Shown here in pieces: positions 25,846 through 32,471 of a stretch of DNA of 32,471 nucleotides. The stretch is from assembly GCA_947475275.1 (NCBI GenBank), contig CANJNE010000015.1:1-32471 (forward strand), written 5' to 3'. Both the position numbers and the translations under genes were made by a program. The stretch is from Flavobacteriales bacterium. Its GTDB lineage: Bacteria > Bacteroidota > Bacteroidia > Flavobacteriales_D > Crocinitomicaceae. The number at the start of each line of letters is the position of its first letter. The first letter of the stretch is position 1. Below the pieces are notes generated by a model. It saw nothing but the letters and a program-made list of their open reading frames with translations. It was not told the origin of the DNA and did not search any database.

Positions 25846-27237
25846 TTATTTTCCTTTGGCCCTAAAAATAATGATTATTGTATAGAACATTATTTTAAAA
25901 TCTAAAGCCAAAGTCCTATTTCTCATATACAATAAGTCATATTTCATCCGCTGAAGCATTTGTTCAACGTTTTCTGCATAACCATATTTAACTTGTCCCC
26001 AAGAGGTTATTCCTGGTCTAACTTTAGTTAAATGCAAAAACTGAGGCTCAATTTTCACAATTTGGTCAATATAGAATTGCCGCTCCGGACGAGGACCGAC
26101 TAAGGACATATCACCTTTCAAAACATTTATAAATTGGGGAAATTCGTCTAATCGCAACTTACGCATATATTTACCGATTTTGGTAATTCTTGGATCATCC
26201 GTTGACGATAGTTGGGGCCCCAACTTCTCCGCATCAATATACATTGTCCTGAACTTAATTATTTTGAATACCTCACCATTCAACCCTATACGATCTTGAA
26301 GGAAAAATACAGGACCTTGAGAGGATAACTTAACGGCTATCGCCATTATTAAATAGAAAGGAAATAAAACTATAATTGCAATTACTGAAACAAAAACGTC
26401 TATAAATCGCTTCAACGCTTGTTGCCAAAAAGGCATAGTTTCATTATCCAATTGTATGAGTAAGGCTCCAAAAATATTTGTCATTTTCACCGATCCCGAT
26501 AAAATATCATACATATCAGGTAAGATTTTAATGCTAATTGTTCCCCATTGAATGCGTGCAATTATTGACCTCAATTTATCATGCTCCTTGCTTTCAATTG
26601 CAATAATGACCTCTTCTATTTGTTCATTAATGAGTATCTGTTCAATATCATTTAAATTGCCTAAATAAGGAATCCTATCTTCCAACTGTTTATCAACGCC
26701 ATTAATATTAATAAAACCTACTATCCTATTTACGTTTTTTGGCAATTTAGATATTTCGTTGTACAATTCTACAGCTTTGTCACTTCCCCCAATTAAGAGG
26801 GTCCTGAAGCCATTTTTACCCGATTGAATACGCTTTACGATGACGGTAATGAAAATATATCTATGAAAAAATACTGTAAAGAAATGAATCCCTAAAAGCA
26901 TGAAAAATGATTTGTAATATAGCTGATAGTCAGATACAAGATCATCAAGAATTAGAATAAAAAATATTAGTGTTGTACCAATAATGGTTGCAATAAAGGT
27001 TAAATTGAACAATTTTAGACGATATAATCTTTTAATGTCGTGGTAAGTACCTTGTAAGTAATATAGTAAGATCCATGCAATTGGTACGAGAGTGACTCCG
27101 AGATAAAAGGTATTATTGACATGAAATTCCTGATGTTCAATCGATATTTTTCGTAAGTAATAAAATACTGACCAAGACAAGGCCGCAGTAAACCAATCAA
27201 TAATCAATAAAATTAATACCGCTAAGTTTTTACGCAT
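25846..27237 (-). CDS. Polyprenyl glycosylphosphotransferase (WcaJ/WbaP-type initiating sugar transferase)
   Basis: Integral membrane enzyme that starts an exopolysaccharide or O-antigen repeat by moving a sugar-1-phosphate from a nucleotide sugar onto undecaprenyl phosphate. Four N-terminal hydrophobic segments (about 5-130) are followed by a Rossmann-like CoA-binding_3 domain (about 145-245, FRTLLIGGSDKAVE). The catalytic domain begins with a re-entrant membrane helix (KRFIDVFVSVIAIIVLFPF) and contains FKIIKFRTM, the catalytic Asp-Glu pair D364-E365 (LRLDEFPQF), MSLVGPRPE and the LDFKIMFYT end. All key motifs are intact, in contrast with the fused copy at 13876-15828. Its ATG overlaps the stop of the lipoprotein gene (TAATG), so the two are translationally coupled. 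Confidence 0.93.
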   Translation of the reverse strand: MRKNLAVLILLIIDWFTAALSWSVFYYLRKISIEHQEFHVNNTFYLGVTLVPIAWILLYYLQGTYHDIKRLYRLKLFNLTFIATIIGTTLIFFILILDDLVSDYQLYYKSFFMLLGIHFFTVFFHRYIFITVIVKRIQSGKNGFRTLLIGGSDKAVELYNEISKLPKNVNRIVGFININGVDKQLEDRIPYLGNLNDIEQILINEQIEEVIIAIESKEHDKLRSIIARIQWGTISIKILPDMYDILSGSVKMTNIFGALLIQLDNETMPFWQQALKRFIDVFVSVIAIIVLFPFYLIMAIAVKLSSQGPVFFLQDRIGLNGEVFKIIKFRTMYIDAEKLGPQLSSTDDPRITKIGKYMRKLRLDEFPQFINVLKGDMSLVGPRPERQFYIDQIVKIEPQFLHLTKVRPGITSWGQVKYGYAENVEQMLQRMKYDLLYMRNRTLALDFKIMFYTIIIIFRAKGK

Positions 27238-28094
27238 TAGAAACGAACGACTTTTATATTGTCAAATATGATAAATGACGAAGACTTTCCCTCATCTAAA
27301 AAAGCCTCAAATGACTGTTTGAAATATTCTGCATTTGGAGAATTCGAAATTATTTCTTTCAAATCAATATAAGTCTTCTTCCACTTAACATCAGCTGGAT
27401 CCTGGTCATTAAGCCTAATATTTCTGTTATTTTTTATTTCTGTTGAAGAAATCCCTAACACTCCTGTTATTACATTATTGGTATTGTAATAATCGATTTC
27501 AAGATAAACTTCCTTTCCTTTAGGTAATACCAAACTTTCAGAATAGCCAATCCAAACCGAATCAATTTCATTCAAGGATACTTCACCATAAAAATTACCC
27601 CATTGCAATATATTTGGGTCATTTCCTTTTATTAAATTGGTTGAAGAAACAGGATCATTTTCAATTTTTACAGCAGCATCTTCAAATTCTTCAAGCCAAA
27701 ACTGTGTAAAACTTTTATAGCGAGTATTAGGATTTAGCGTTAGTGTCTGATTAGGTGTTAACGTAGCATCAATTTCGTACACTTCTACAAACGGATATAT
27801 TTTCTTTGTTGCTGCAATTCCATTATTTCGAACTGTAGGATAAATCTTAATATTTACAGGCCCCTCTTTGAGAATGGGGATTTTAAACGGAACTTCAAAT
27901 ACGCCAATTACCTCATCATCAACATATACCCATGCATCACTGAAGTTATGCGTTAATTCTCCAACTGGATATTGAGAGTCTGGATTAGCCTCTAAAACCC
28001 ATGAATTTACCTCCAACCAAGATGGGTTCGGATTGTTTTTGATGCAACCACCAAATAGAAAGAAAATCCCTAATAGAAAGATTGTATTTTTCAT
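27237..28094 (-). CDS. Hypothetical lipoprotein next to polysaccharide genes
   Basis: 285 residues with a lipoprotein signal (LFGGC, acylated Cys C17), so anchored to the inner or outer membrane. The N-terminal third has a short WVYVDDEVIGVFEVPFKIPIL stretch typical of PEGA-like or small beta domains; the remainder is beta-rich and acidic (QFWLEEFEDAA, YLEIDYYNTNN, IIFDNIKVVRF), perhaps a jelly-roll or carbohydrate-binding-like fold. No family is recognised with confidence. It sits between an oxidoreductase of sugar metabolism and the initiating sugar transferase and overlaps the latter by one base, which suggests a role at the cell envelope linked to polysaccharide. A TAACTTTG element lies 28 bases upstream. 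Confidence 0.75.
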   Translation of the reverse strand: MKNTIFLLGIFFLFGGCIKNNPNPSWLEVNSWVLEANPDSQYPVGELTHNFSDAWVYVDDEVIGVFEVPFKIPILKEGPVNIKIYPTVRNNGIAATKKIYPFVEVYEIDATLTPNQTLTLNPNTRYKSFTQFWLEEFEDAAVKIENDPVSSTNLIKGNDPNILQWGNFYGEVSLNEIDSVWIGYSESLVLPKGKEVYLEIDYYNTNNVITGVLGISSTEIKNNRNIRLNDQDPADVKWKKTYIDLKEIISNSPNAEYFKQSFEAFLDEGKSSSFIIFDNIKVVRF

Positions 28095-28122
28095 AAGTTT
28101 GTCAGCATTTACTAACGCATAA

Positions 28123-28130
28123 CAAAGTTA
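28123..28130 (-). promoter_or_regulatory. Putative -7 element (TAACTTTG) of the lipoprotein / sugar transferase operon
   Basis: Exact TAnnTTTG match on the minus strand, giving a leader of about 23 bases. No -33 TTG at standard spacing. Confidence 0.5.
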
Positions 28131-28147
28131 ATTATTGTAAGGAATTT

Positions 28148-29125
28148 TTAAGTACTTAGTGTCAATTTATCCAGGATTATTTGGGCAACGTCAAGTGCTT
28201 TAAATCCGTCTTCCAAGGAAACAATCAATGGCGTATTGAATTTAACTGCAAAATAAAAAGATCTCAATTCTTCTTTAATTGCGTTGCTCTCTGCAATATC
28301 TGGCTTGTCAAAATATATTTTTTTTGAAGGTTTGTTATCACCAAGATCAAATATCAAATCGTATGGCCCCGGTTCGCCCTCTAAATTTTCCATCCTCACA
28401 ACTTCAAGTTGTTTTGTTAAAAAATCGACACTAATATATGCGTCTTTCTGAAAAAACCTCGATTTACGCATATTTTTCATTGAAATTCTGGAAGCGGTCA
28501 AGTTTGCAACACATCCGTTATCGAACTCGATTCTGGCATTGGTTATGTCTGGTGTATCACTAACCACTGCAACCCCAGAAGATGATACCCTTTTGATTCC
28601 GGATTTAATCACGCTTAAAATAATGTCTATATCATGAATCATTAGATCTAAAACAACAGGCACATCTGTACCTCTCGGATTAAACTGAGCCAATCGATGT
28701 GTCTCAATAAACATTGGATTTTTTAAATATGGAATTGCCTGTTGAAATGCAGGATTAAATCTTTCTACATGCCCAACTTGTACTTTAACATTAGCTTCTC
28801 TGGCCAACTCCTGGAGTATTTTTGCTTCATCTATAGTTTGGGTGACCGGTTTTTCAATAAAAACATGCTTACTTTTTTTCAAACATAAATTAGCAATTTC
28901 AAAATGTGTGACTGTTGGCGTAACGATATCAATACAATCAACAGTTTCAATGAGTTCTTCTAATTTTTGATATCTTTTAATGTTAAATTGTTCCTCTACT
29001 GCTTTAGAGGCAAGGTCATCAAGATCATAAAAACCAACAAGTTCATATTCTTCTTTTAATTCCAATAAAAGTTTGATATGAATTTTTCCCAAATGACCTG
29101 CTCCTACAACTCCTATTCGTAACAT
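28148..29125 (-). CDS. Gfo/Idh/MocA family NAD(P)-dependent oxidoreductase
   Basis: A 325-residue sugar or sugar-nucleotide dehydrogenase. The Rossmann motif is GVVGAGHLGKIH (residues 5-16), followed by an acidic residue in GFYDLDD that suggests NAD preference. The family motif EKP is at 91-93 (HVFIEKPVTQT), with K92 as a likely catalytic residue. VVLDLMIHDIDIILS carries the His of the second domain. The C-terminal domain is a beta-sheet typical of the family. Members in polysaccharide loci oxidise the 3-OH of UDP-sugars or make deoxy-amino sugars; the substrate here is not known. It is 53 bases upstream of the lipoprotein gene on the same strand. Confidence 0.92.
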   Translation of the reverse strand: MLRIGVVGAGHLGKIHIKLLLELKEEYELVGFYDLDDLASKAVEEQFNIKRYQKLEELIETVDCIDIVTPTVTHFEIANLCLKKSKHVFIEKPVTQTIDEAKILQELAREANVKVQVGHVERFNPAFQQAIPYLKNPMFIETHRLAQFNPRGTDVPVVLDLMIHDIDIILSVIKSGIKRVSSSGVAVVSDTPDITNARIEFDNGCVANLTASRISMKNMRKSRFFQKDAYISVDFLTKQLEVVRMENLEGEPGPYDLIFDLGDNKPSKKIYFDKPDIAESNAIKEELRSFYFAVKFNTPLIVSLEDGFKALDVAQIILDKLTLST

Positions 29126-29136
29126 TTTTTTTGTTT

Positions 29137-29144
29137 CAAAGGTA
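29137..29144 (-). promoter_or_regulatory. Putative -7 element (TACCTTTG) of the Gfo/Idh/MocA gene
   Basis: Exact TAnnTTTG match ending 11 bases from the ATG at 29125, so the leader would be only about 6 bases. Confidence 0.5.
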
Positions 29145-29210
29145 ACCCAAGATTTTTCGAAGCTGAAAAGTATATCAATCAGTTATCAACAAATTAAACT
29201 GAAAATATAT

Positions 29211-29717
29211 TCAATTCAATCTATTTTGAACGTTTAAATCAATATTTCCATAATAACCTGTTGGCCGATTGGTGTAGTACTTTGTAAGCGTAGTTATTTG
29301 TCCTGTATGGTAAGAAAAGTGTTCGATGACATGAATGATTGCTGAAAATCCAGTTACTGTAAAACCTTGCAGATGTAATTCTTTCTCCAAAATTGACGGA
29401 TGCATATCTGAAAGCGTTTGTCTCAAATTCACTTTAATATTTTCCAATAAAAAAACCAATTCAGATTTCTTTATTTTTTCCTGTTTTACAAATTCTTGGT
29501 CTCTATCCCTGTTATCTTCTTTCCCACCTATTCCGGATAATATCCATTGTCTGGAGTTCCCGCAAATATGCAAGATCATGTTACCTATGGAGGGAATAGT
29601 TTGGTTTGGCGATTCCCAAAGCGTTTTTTCATCTATCATGGTTAAACACTTATAAATGCGCTCATATGATTCCATAAAAACTCTTTTGTGAAATTCGCTG
29701 ACCACTAAATCTTTCAT
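29211..29717 (-). CDS. DinB-like four-helix-bundle metalloprotein (DUF1572/DinB family)
   Basis: 168 residues with the spacing of the DinB/YfiT superfamily, whose members bind a metal through three histidines and include thiol-dependent S-transferases. Candidate ligands are the His in GNMILHICGN (about residue 50) and the two in VIEHFSYHTGQITTL (about 132 and 136). TLWESPNQTIPSIG and NSRQWILSGIGG are typical of the group. The specific role is unknown. It lies upstream of the Gfo/Idh/MocA gene with an 85-base gap that contains a promoter element, so is probably a separate transcript. Confidence 0.85.
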   Translation of the reverse strand: MKDLVVSEFHKRVFMESYERIYKCLTMIDEKTLWESPNQTIPSIGNMILHICGNSRQWILSGIGGKEDNRDRDQEFVKQEKIKKSELVFLLENIKVNLRQTLSDMHPSILEKELHLQGFTVTGFSAIIHVIEHFSYHTGQITTLTKYYTNRPTGYYGNIDLNVQNRLN

Positions 29718-29769
29718 GCTAATAAAAATGTTTTATAATCGTAAAACTAAATAAAAAGTAGAATTCTTA

Positions 29770-29800
29770 TTGAAAATTGAACATAAAGTTGCTATATTTG
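29770..29800 (+). promoter_or_regulatory. Promoter of tRNA-His
   Basis: TTG (29770-29772), 20 bases, then TATATTTG (29793-29800): a full Bacteroidota promoter. Transcription would begin about 6-8 bases before the tRNA 5' end. Confidence 0.8.
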
Positions 29801-29813
29801 CACTCACAAAAAT

Positions 29814-29888
29814 GGTGGTTGTAGCTCAGTTGGTTAGAGCACTAGATTGTGGTTCTAGGGGTCGTCGGTTCGAACCCGATCTTCCACC
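29814..29888 (+). tRNA. tRNA-His (GUG)
   Basis: A full cloverleaf can be drawn. The D arm is GCTC/GAGC; the anticodon stem is CTAGA/TCTAG with loop TTGTGGT (anticodon 29849-29851); the T arm is GTCGG/CCGAT with loop TTCGAAC. The extra 5' G (position -1, base 29814) opposite C73 is the identity mark of tRNA-His. CCA is not encoded. The acceptor stem has two adjacent U-U mismatches at positions 5-68 and 6-67. Confidence 0.95.
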
Positions 29889-29890
29889 CA

Positions 29891-29920
29891 AAAGGAATCC
29901 TCTACTGGATTCCTTTTTTT
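29891..29920 (+). terminator. Intrinsic terminator after tRNA-His
   Basis: A perfect 10-bp stem (AAAGGAATCC/GGATTCCTTT) with a 6-base loop, followed by T-rich sequence, begins 2 bases after the tRNA 3' end and ends 21 bases before the prfC ATG. Confidence 0.9.
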
Positions 29921-29941
29921 TATTTTCAGAAAATACAAAAA

Positions 29942-31534
29942 ATGAAGTACCTCGAAGCAATTGAAAAAAGAAGAACTTTTGGAATCATTGCGCATCCTGA
30001 TGCCGGAAAAACTACGCTCACTGAAAAGCTACTCCTTTTTGGTGGAGCAATTCAGACAGCAGGTGCTGTAAAGAACAACAAGATTAAAAAAAGTGCCACA
30101 TCCGATTTCATGGAAATTGAAAAACAAAGAGGTATTTCTGTTGCAACCTCTGTTATGGCATTTGAATATAGCGGAAAACAAATCAATATACTAGACACAC
30201 CTGGACATAAAGATTTCGCAGAGGACACCTACCGTACATTGACAGCGGTTGATAGTGTAATTTTAGTTATCGACTGTGCGAATGGTGTAGAAACACAAAC
30301 CGAAAAGTTAATGGAGGTTTGCCGAATGAGAAATACTCCAGTAATCATTTTTGTGAACAAAATGGATCGTGAGGGAAAAGATGCCTTTTCTCTGTTGGAT
30401 GAAATAGAAGAAAAATTATCAATTAAGGTAAGACCACTTACTTGGCCAATTGGCATAGGCGATCGATTCAAAGGTGTTTACAACATTTACAAAAAGAACC
30501 TCAATTTATTCCAAGCAAATAAAACCAAAAAAGAGGAGGACATTGTATCCATTTCTGATCTTAGAGATCCCGAATTACCAGAATTGGTAGGGGATAAATT
30601 TGCGGAAGAGCTCATTGAAGAACTAGACATTATAGATGGAGTTTACGACACTTTTGATCGCGAAACCTATTTGAAGGGTGAAGTCGCGCCCGTTTTCTTC
30701 GGATCAGCAGTAAATAATTTCGGAGTTCAAGAATTGTTAGACACGTTCATCGAAATTTCTCCTTCTCCAAAGGGGCGTGAAACGGATAAAAGATTTATTG
30801 AACCTACTGAAAATAAATTCAGCGGTTTTGTTTTTAAAATTCATGCAAATCTGGATCCAAAACACAGAGATAGGATTGCATTTCTAAGGGTAGTTTCTGG
30901 AAAATTTGAACGCAATACTTTTTACAATCATGTGAGATTGGAAAAGAATTTAAAGTTTCCAAATCCAACTTCTTTCATGGCTCAAGATAAGAGTGTTATT
31001 GATGAAGCTTTTCCTGGAGATGTAGTAGGTTTATATGATACGGGTAATTTCAAAATCGGTGATACTTTAACAGAAGGAGAAAAACTTCAATTTAAAGGAA
31101 TTCCTTCATTTTCCCCCGAAATTTTCATGGAACTTGAAAACTTAGATCCAATGAAATCGAAGCAATTGGATAAAGGTATACATCAACTTACTGATGAAGG
31201 GGTTGCCCAAATGTTTATAATTCAACCTGGGAATCGCAAAATTGTCGGGACTGTCGGAATGCTTCAGTTTGAAGTCATTCAACATAGACTAGTCAACGAG
31301 TATGGTGCAAATTGCCGATTTTCACCAAAAAACTATTACAAAGCGTGCTGGATAACGACAGACAATAATGATCAGTTGCAATCATTCATTAAGGCAAAAG
31401 CTTCCTATTTAGCGAAAGACAAAGATGATAATGTAGTATTTTTAGCCGAGACACAATTTTTGTTAGCGATGGCGGAACAGGATTATCCAGATTTGACCTT
31501 TCACAAAACCTCTGCATTCAAATTAGATCAATAA
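29942..31534 (+). CDS. prfC: Peptide chain release factor 3
   Basis: GTPase that removes RF1 or RF2 from the ribosome after termination. The start at [15 protein letters not shown] gives 530 residues, the normal length; a longer reading from 29849 would run into the tRNA. G motifs are AHPDAGKTT (18-26), RGIS (63-66), DTPGH (85-89) and NKMD (139-142). The [12 protein letters not shown] and [14 protein letters not shown] sequences separate it from EF-G. The RF3 C-terminal domains end with [17 protein letters not shown]. No promoter element lies between the tRNA terminator and the ATG, so it may depend on read-through. The 3' end overlaps the convergent neighbour by 7 bases. Confidence 0.96.
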   Translation: MKYLEAIEKRRTFGIIAHPDAGKTTLTEKLLLFGGAIQTAGAVKNNKIKKSATSDFMEIEKQRGISVATSVMAFEYSGKQINILDTPGHKDFAEDTYRTLTAVDSVILVIDCANGVETQTEKLMEVCRMRNTPVIIFVNKMDREGKDAFSLLDEIEEKLSIKVRPLTWPIGIGDRFKGVYNIYKKNLNLFQANKTKKEEDIVSISDLRDPELPELVGDKFAEELIEELDIIDGVYDTFDRETYLKGEVAPVFFGSAVNNFGVQELLDTFIEISPSPKGRETDKRFIEPTENKFSGFVFKIHANLDPKHRDRIAFLRVVSGKFERNTFYNHVRLEKNLKFPNPTSFMAQDKSVIDEAFPGDVVGLYDTGNFKIGDTLTEGEKLQFKGIPSFSPEIFMELENLDPMKSKQLDKGIHQLTDEGVAQMFIIQPGNRKIVGTVGMLQFEVIQHRLVNEYGANCRFSPKNYYKACWITTDNNDQLQSFIKAKASYLAKDKDDNVVFLAETQFLLAMAEQDYPDLTFHKTSAFKLDQ

Positions 31535-31995
31535 TGACCTATTTGAGTGAGTTCCGACCATGTTGGAAATTGCTCTATTAAGCTTATTTTTCCGAATTTA
31601 TCGATCAAGCATACCACATGTGTTAATCCATTGCTAGCCATTACATAACGGCTTTGCAATTGACTGTTATAGTTTGAAATTTGTAAAAATGTCTCTTCAC
31701 AAATTCTTATGTGTGGTGCCTTACATTCAACCAATAATACAGGTTTACCATCAATCCCATGAACAACCAAATCAGCCCTTTTAGATAATTGCCGAACTTG
31801 TAAAGACTTTTCAATACTTATTAGGCTCTGAGGATAATTTAATTCACTAATAAATAAGTGGATAATATGTTGTCTTACCCATTCCTCTGGTGTTAGCAAA
31901 ATTTTTTTTCTTCGCAGTAAACATTGCACATAAATTCTACTATTAACTTTCGATAGTAATAATGGGGCTATGGGCAAATTTAATGGCTCAAGCAT
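31528..31995 (-). CDS. Orphan HsdR N-terminal-domain (PD-(D/E)XK-like) protein
   Basis: 155 residues resembling the N-terminal nuclease domain of type I restriction enzyme R subunits (HSDR_N_2), here stand-alone. The PD-(D/E)XK pattern can be seen: D75 (RADLVVHG), then E90 and K92 (LLVECKAP), with the helix [15 protein letters not shown] before it. No helicase domain, methylase or specificity subunit is nearby, so it is not a restriction system; stand-alone copies are common in this phylum. Its function is unknown; DNA-end processing is a guess. It overlaps the symporter gene by 8 bases upstream and prfC by 7 bases downstream. Confidence 0.83.
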   Translation of the reverse strand: MLEPLNLPIAPLLLSKVNSRIYVQCLLRRKKILLTPEEWVRQHIIHLFISELNYPQSLISIEKSLQVRQLSKRADLVVHGIDGKPVLLVECKAPHIRICEETFLQISNYNSQLQSRYVMASNGLTHVVCLIDKFGKISLIEQFPTWSELTQIGHY

Positions 31996-32471
31996 GTTTT
32001 GGTTTCATGATAAACTGACCGATTAACATTCCAATTACCGAAGCTAGTAATCCCCAAATTGATGCGGGAACATCTGTAGGGATCCAAACCATAATGAACC
32101 ATACGAAAAGTCCAGTAACCATTCCCCAATTTACACTTTCGCGACGTGTTTTAGGGATAAACAAAGCTGCTGTAAAAGGTATGAAAAGAGAAACTAGGCA
32201 AAACGAAGAGGCCATATTTGCCAATTCAAAAATACTTTGATTGAAAAAAGATAAAATTAAGGCAGATATGGACATAATGATTACACTCCATCTTAGTGTC
32301 CTCAAAAGATTTAAATCGGGAAATCTCGGTTTTATGATATTCTCTGCCAAGACTGTAGATGGAGCTAAAATTGCTCCTGATGCCGTACTTAATATTGCGG
32401 ATACAAGAGCGCCAAAATAAATAATTTGTAACCAAACAGGTGTCTTCTGGATAATCAATGTTGAAATGAAA
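31988..32471 (-). CDS. Sodium:solute symporter family transporter, C-terminal part (partial)
   Basis: The frame is open at the right edge of the window, so the N-terminal part is missing; a TTG at 32458 is not the true start. About 160 residues are visible with five hydrophobic segments. The family signature is in FGALVSAILSTASGAILAPSTVLAENI, which matches the TM8-like region of SSS transporters where the second sodium site lies (S-S/T pairs in ILSTASG). Substrate unknown. The gene ends 8 bases into the next one (CATGCTTGA), which suggests translational coupling. Confidence 0.87.
   Translation of the reverse strand, partial: FISTLIIQKTPVWLQIIYFGALVSAILSTASGAILAPSTVLAENIIKPRFPDLNLLRTLRWSVIIMSISALILSFFNQSIFELANMASSFCLVSLFIPFTAALFIPKTRRESVNWGMVTGLFVWFIMVWIPTDVPASIWGLLASVIGMLIGQFIMKPKHA

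Noticed and set aside
29849-29941. Longer N-terminus for prfC
   Set aside because: It lies inside the tRNA anticodon arm and the terminator; the ATG at 29942 gives the family N-terminus.
29770-29964. Small open frame covering tRNA-His
   Set aside because: It is the tRNA read as protein ([20 protein letters not shown] is a classic tRNA artefact).
31528-31995. Type I restriction-modification system
   Set aside because: Only an HsdR N-terminal-like domain is present; no HsdM, HsdS or helicase is in the window.

Overview
The window is AT-rich bacterial chromosome from a member of the Bacteroidota, most likely a Flavobacteriales relative. Three things point there. Two proteins carry C-terminal type IX secretion (T9SS) sorting domains. 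Most intergenic regions hold the Bacteroidota -7 promoter element TAnnTTTG, with no clear Shine-Dalgarno sequences. The gene content also fits: a TonB receptor with a carboxypeptidase-like N-terminal domain, PD40/OmpA proteins, and GyrB without the proteobacterial insertion. Species cannot be fixed by reading alone. No prophage, insertion sequence, CRISPR array or rRNA was seen, and the gene order looks like ordinary chromosome with a few unusual loci.

Layout. 1-6.7 kb: the 3' end of a secreted T9SS cargo gene, mnmD (tRNA modification), dnaB (replicative helicase), a secreted glutamine-amidotransferase-like protein often mislabelled asparagine synthetase B, and a large secreted CotH-kinase/lamin-tail protein with a T9SS signal. 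6.8-13.4 kb: gyrB, a periplasmic glutathione peroxidase, a small OmpA-domain protein, a TonB-dependent receptor and a pabA/trpG-type amidotransferase. 13.5-15.8 kb: ridA followed without a gap by a membrane glycosyltransferase fused to a decayed sugar-phosphate transferase. 15.9-24.2 kb: a 2-oxo acid dehydrogenase E2 gene overlapping the first of three tandem paralogues (TPR, PD40 propeller, cysteine module, CRD-like domain, OmpA domain). Their architecture matches PorE, the T9SS-associated peptidoglycan-binding protein. The third copy lacks the CRD and has an OmpA domain without the usual ligand Asp. 24.4-25.8 kb: a DnaQ/ExoX-type exonuclease and a fumarylacetoacetase-family hydrolase. 25.8-29.7 kb, minus strand: a surface-polysaccharide group (polyprenyl glycosylphosphotransferase, lipoprotein, Gfo/Idh/MocA oxidoreductase) and a DinB-family protein. 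29.8-32.5 kb: tRNA-His, prfC (RF3), an orphan HsdR-N nuclease-like protein and a truncated sodium:solute symporter.

The secreted proteins with C-terminal sorting domains and the PorE-like proteins fit one theme: export through, and anchoring of, the type IX machinery. The polysaccharide genes may supply the glycan to which T9SS cargo is attached. The core porKLMN genes are not in the window, so this link is inferred. The strongest leads are the triple PorE-like array with its divergent third member and a near-perfect palindrome in that member's leader, the glycosyltransferase with a decayed PHPT domain, and a tRNA-His with two adjacent U-U pairs in the acceptor stem.

No gene-free stretch longer than about 160 bases occurs. 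The longest gap (24227-24381) holds a terminator and a promoter.
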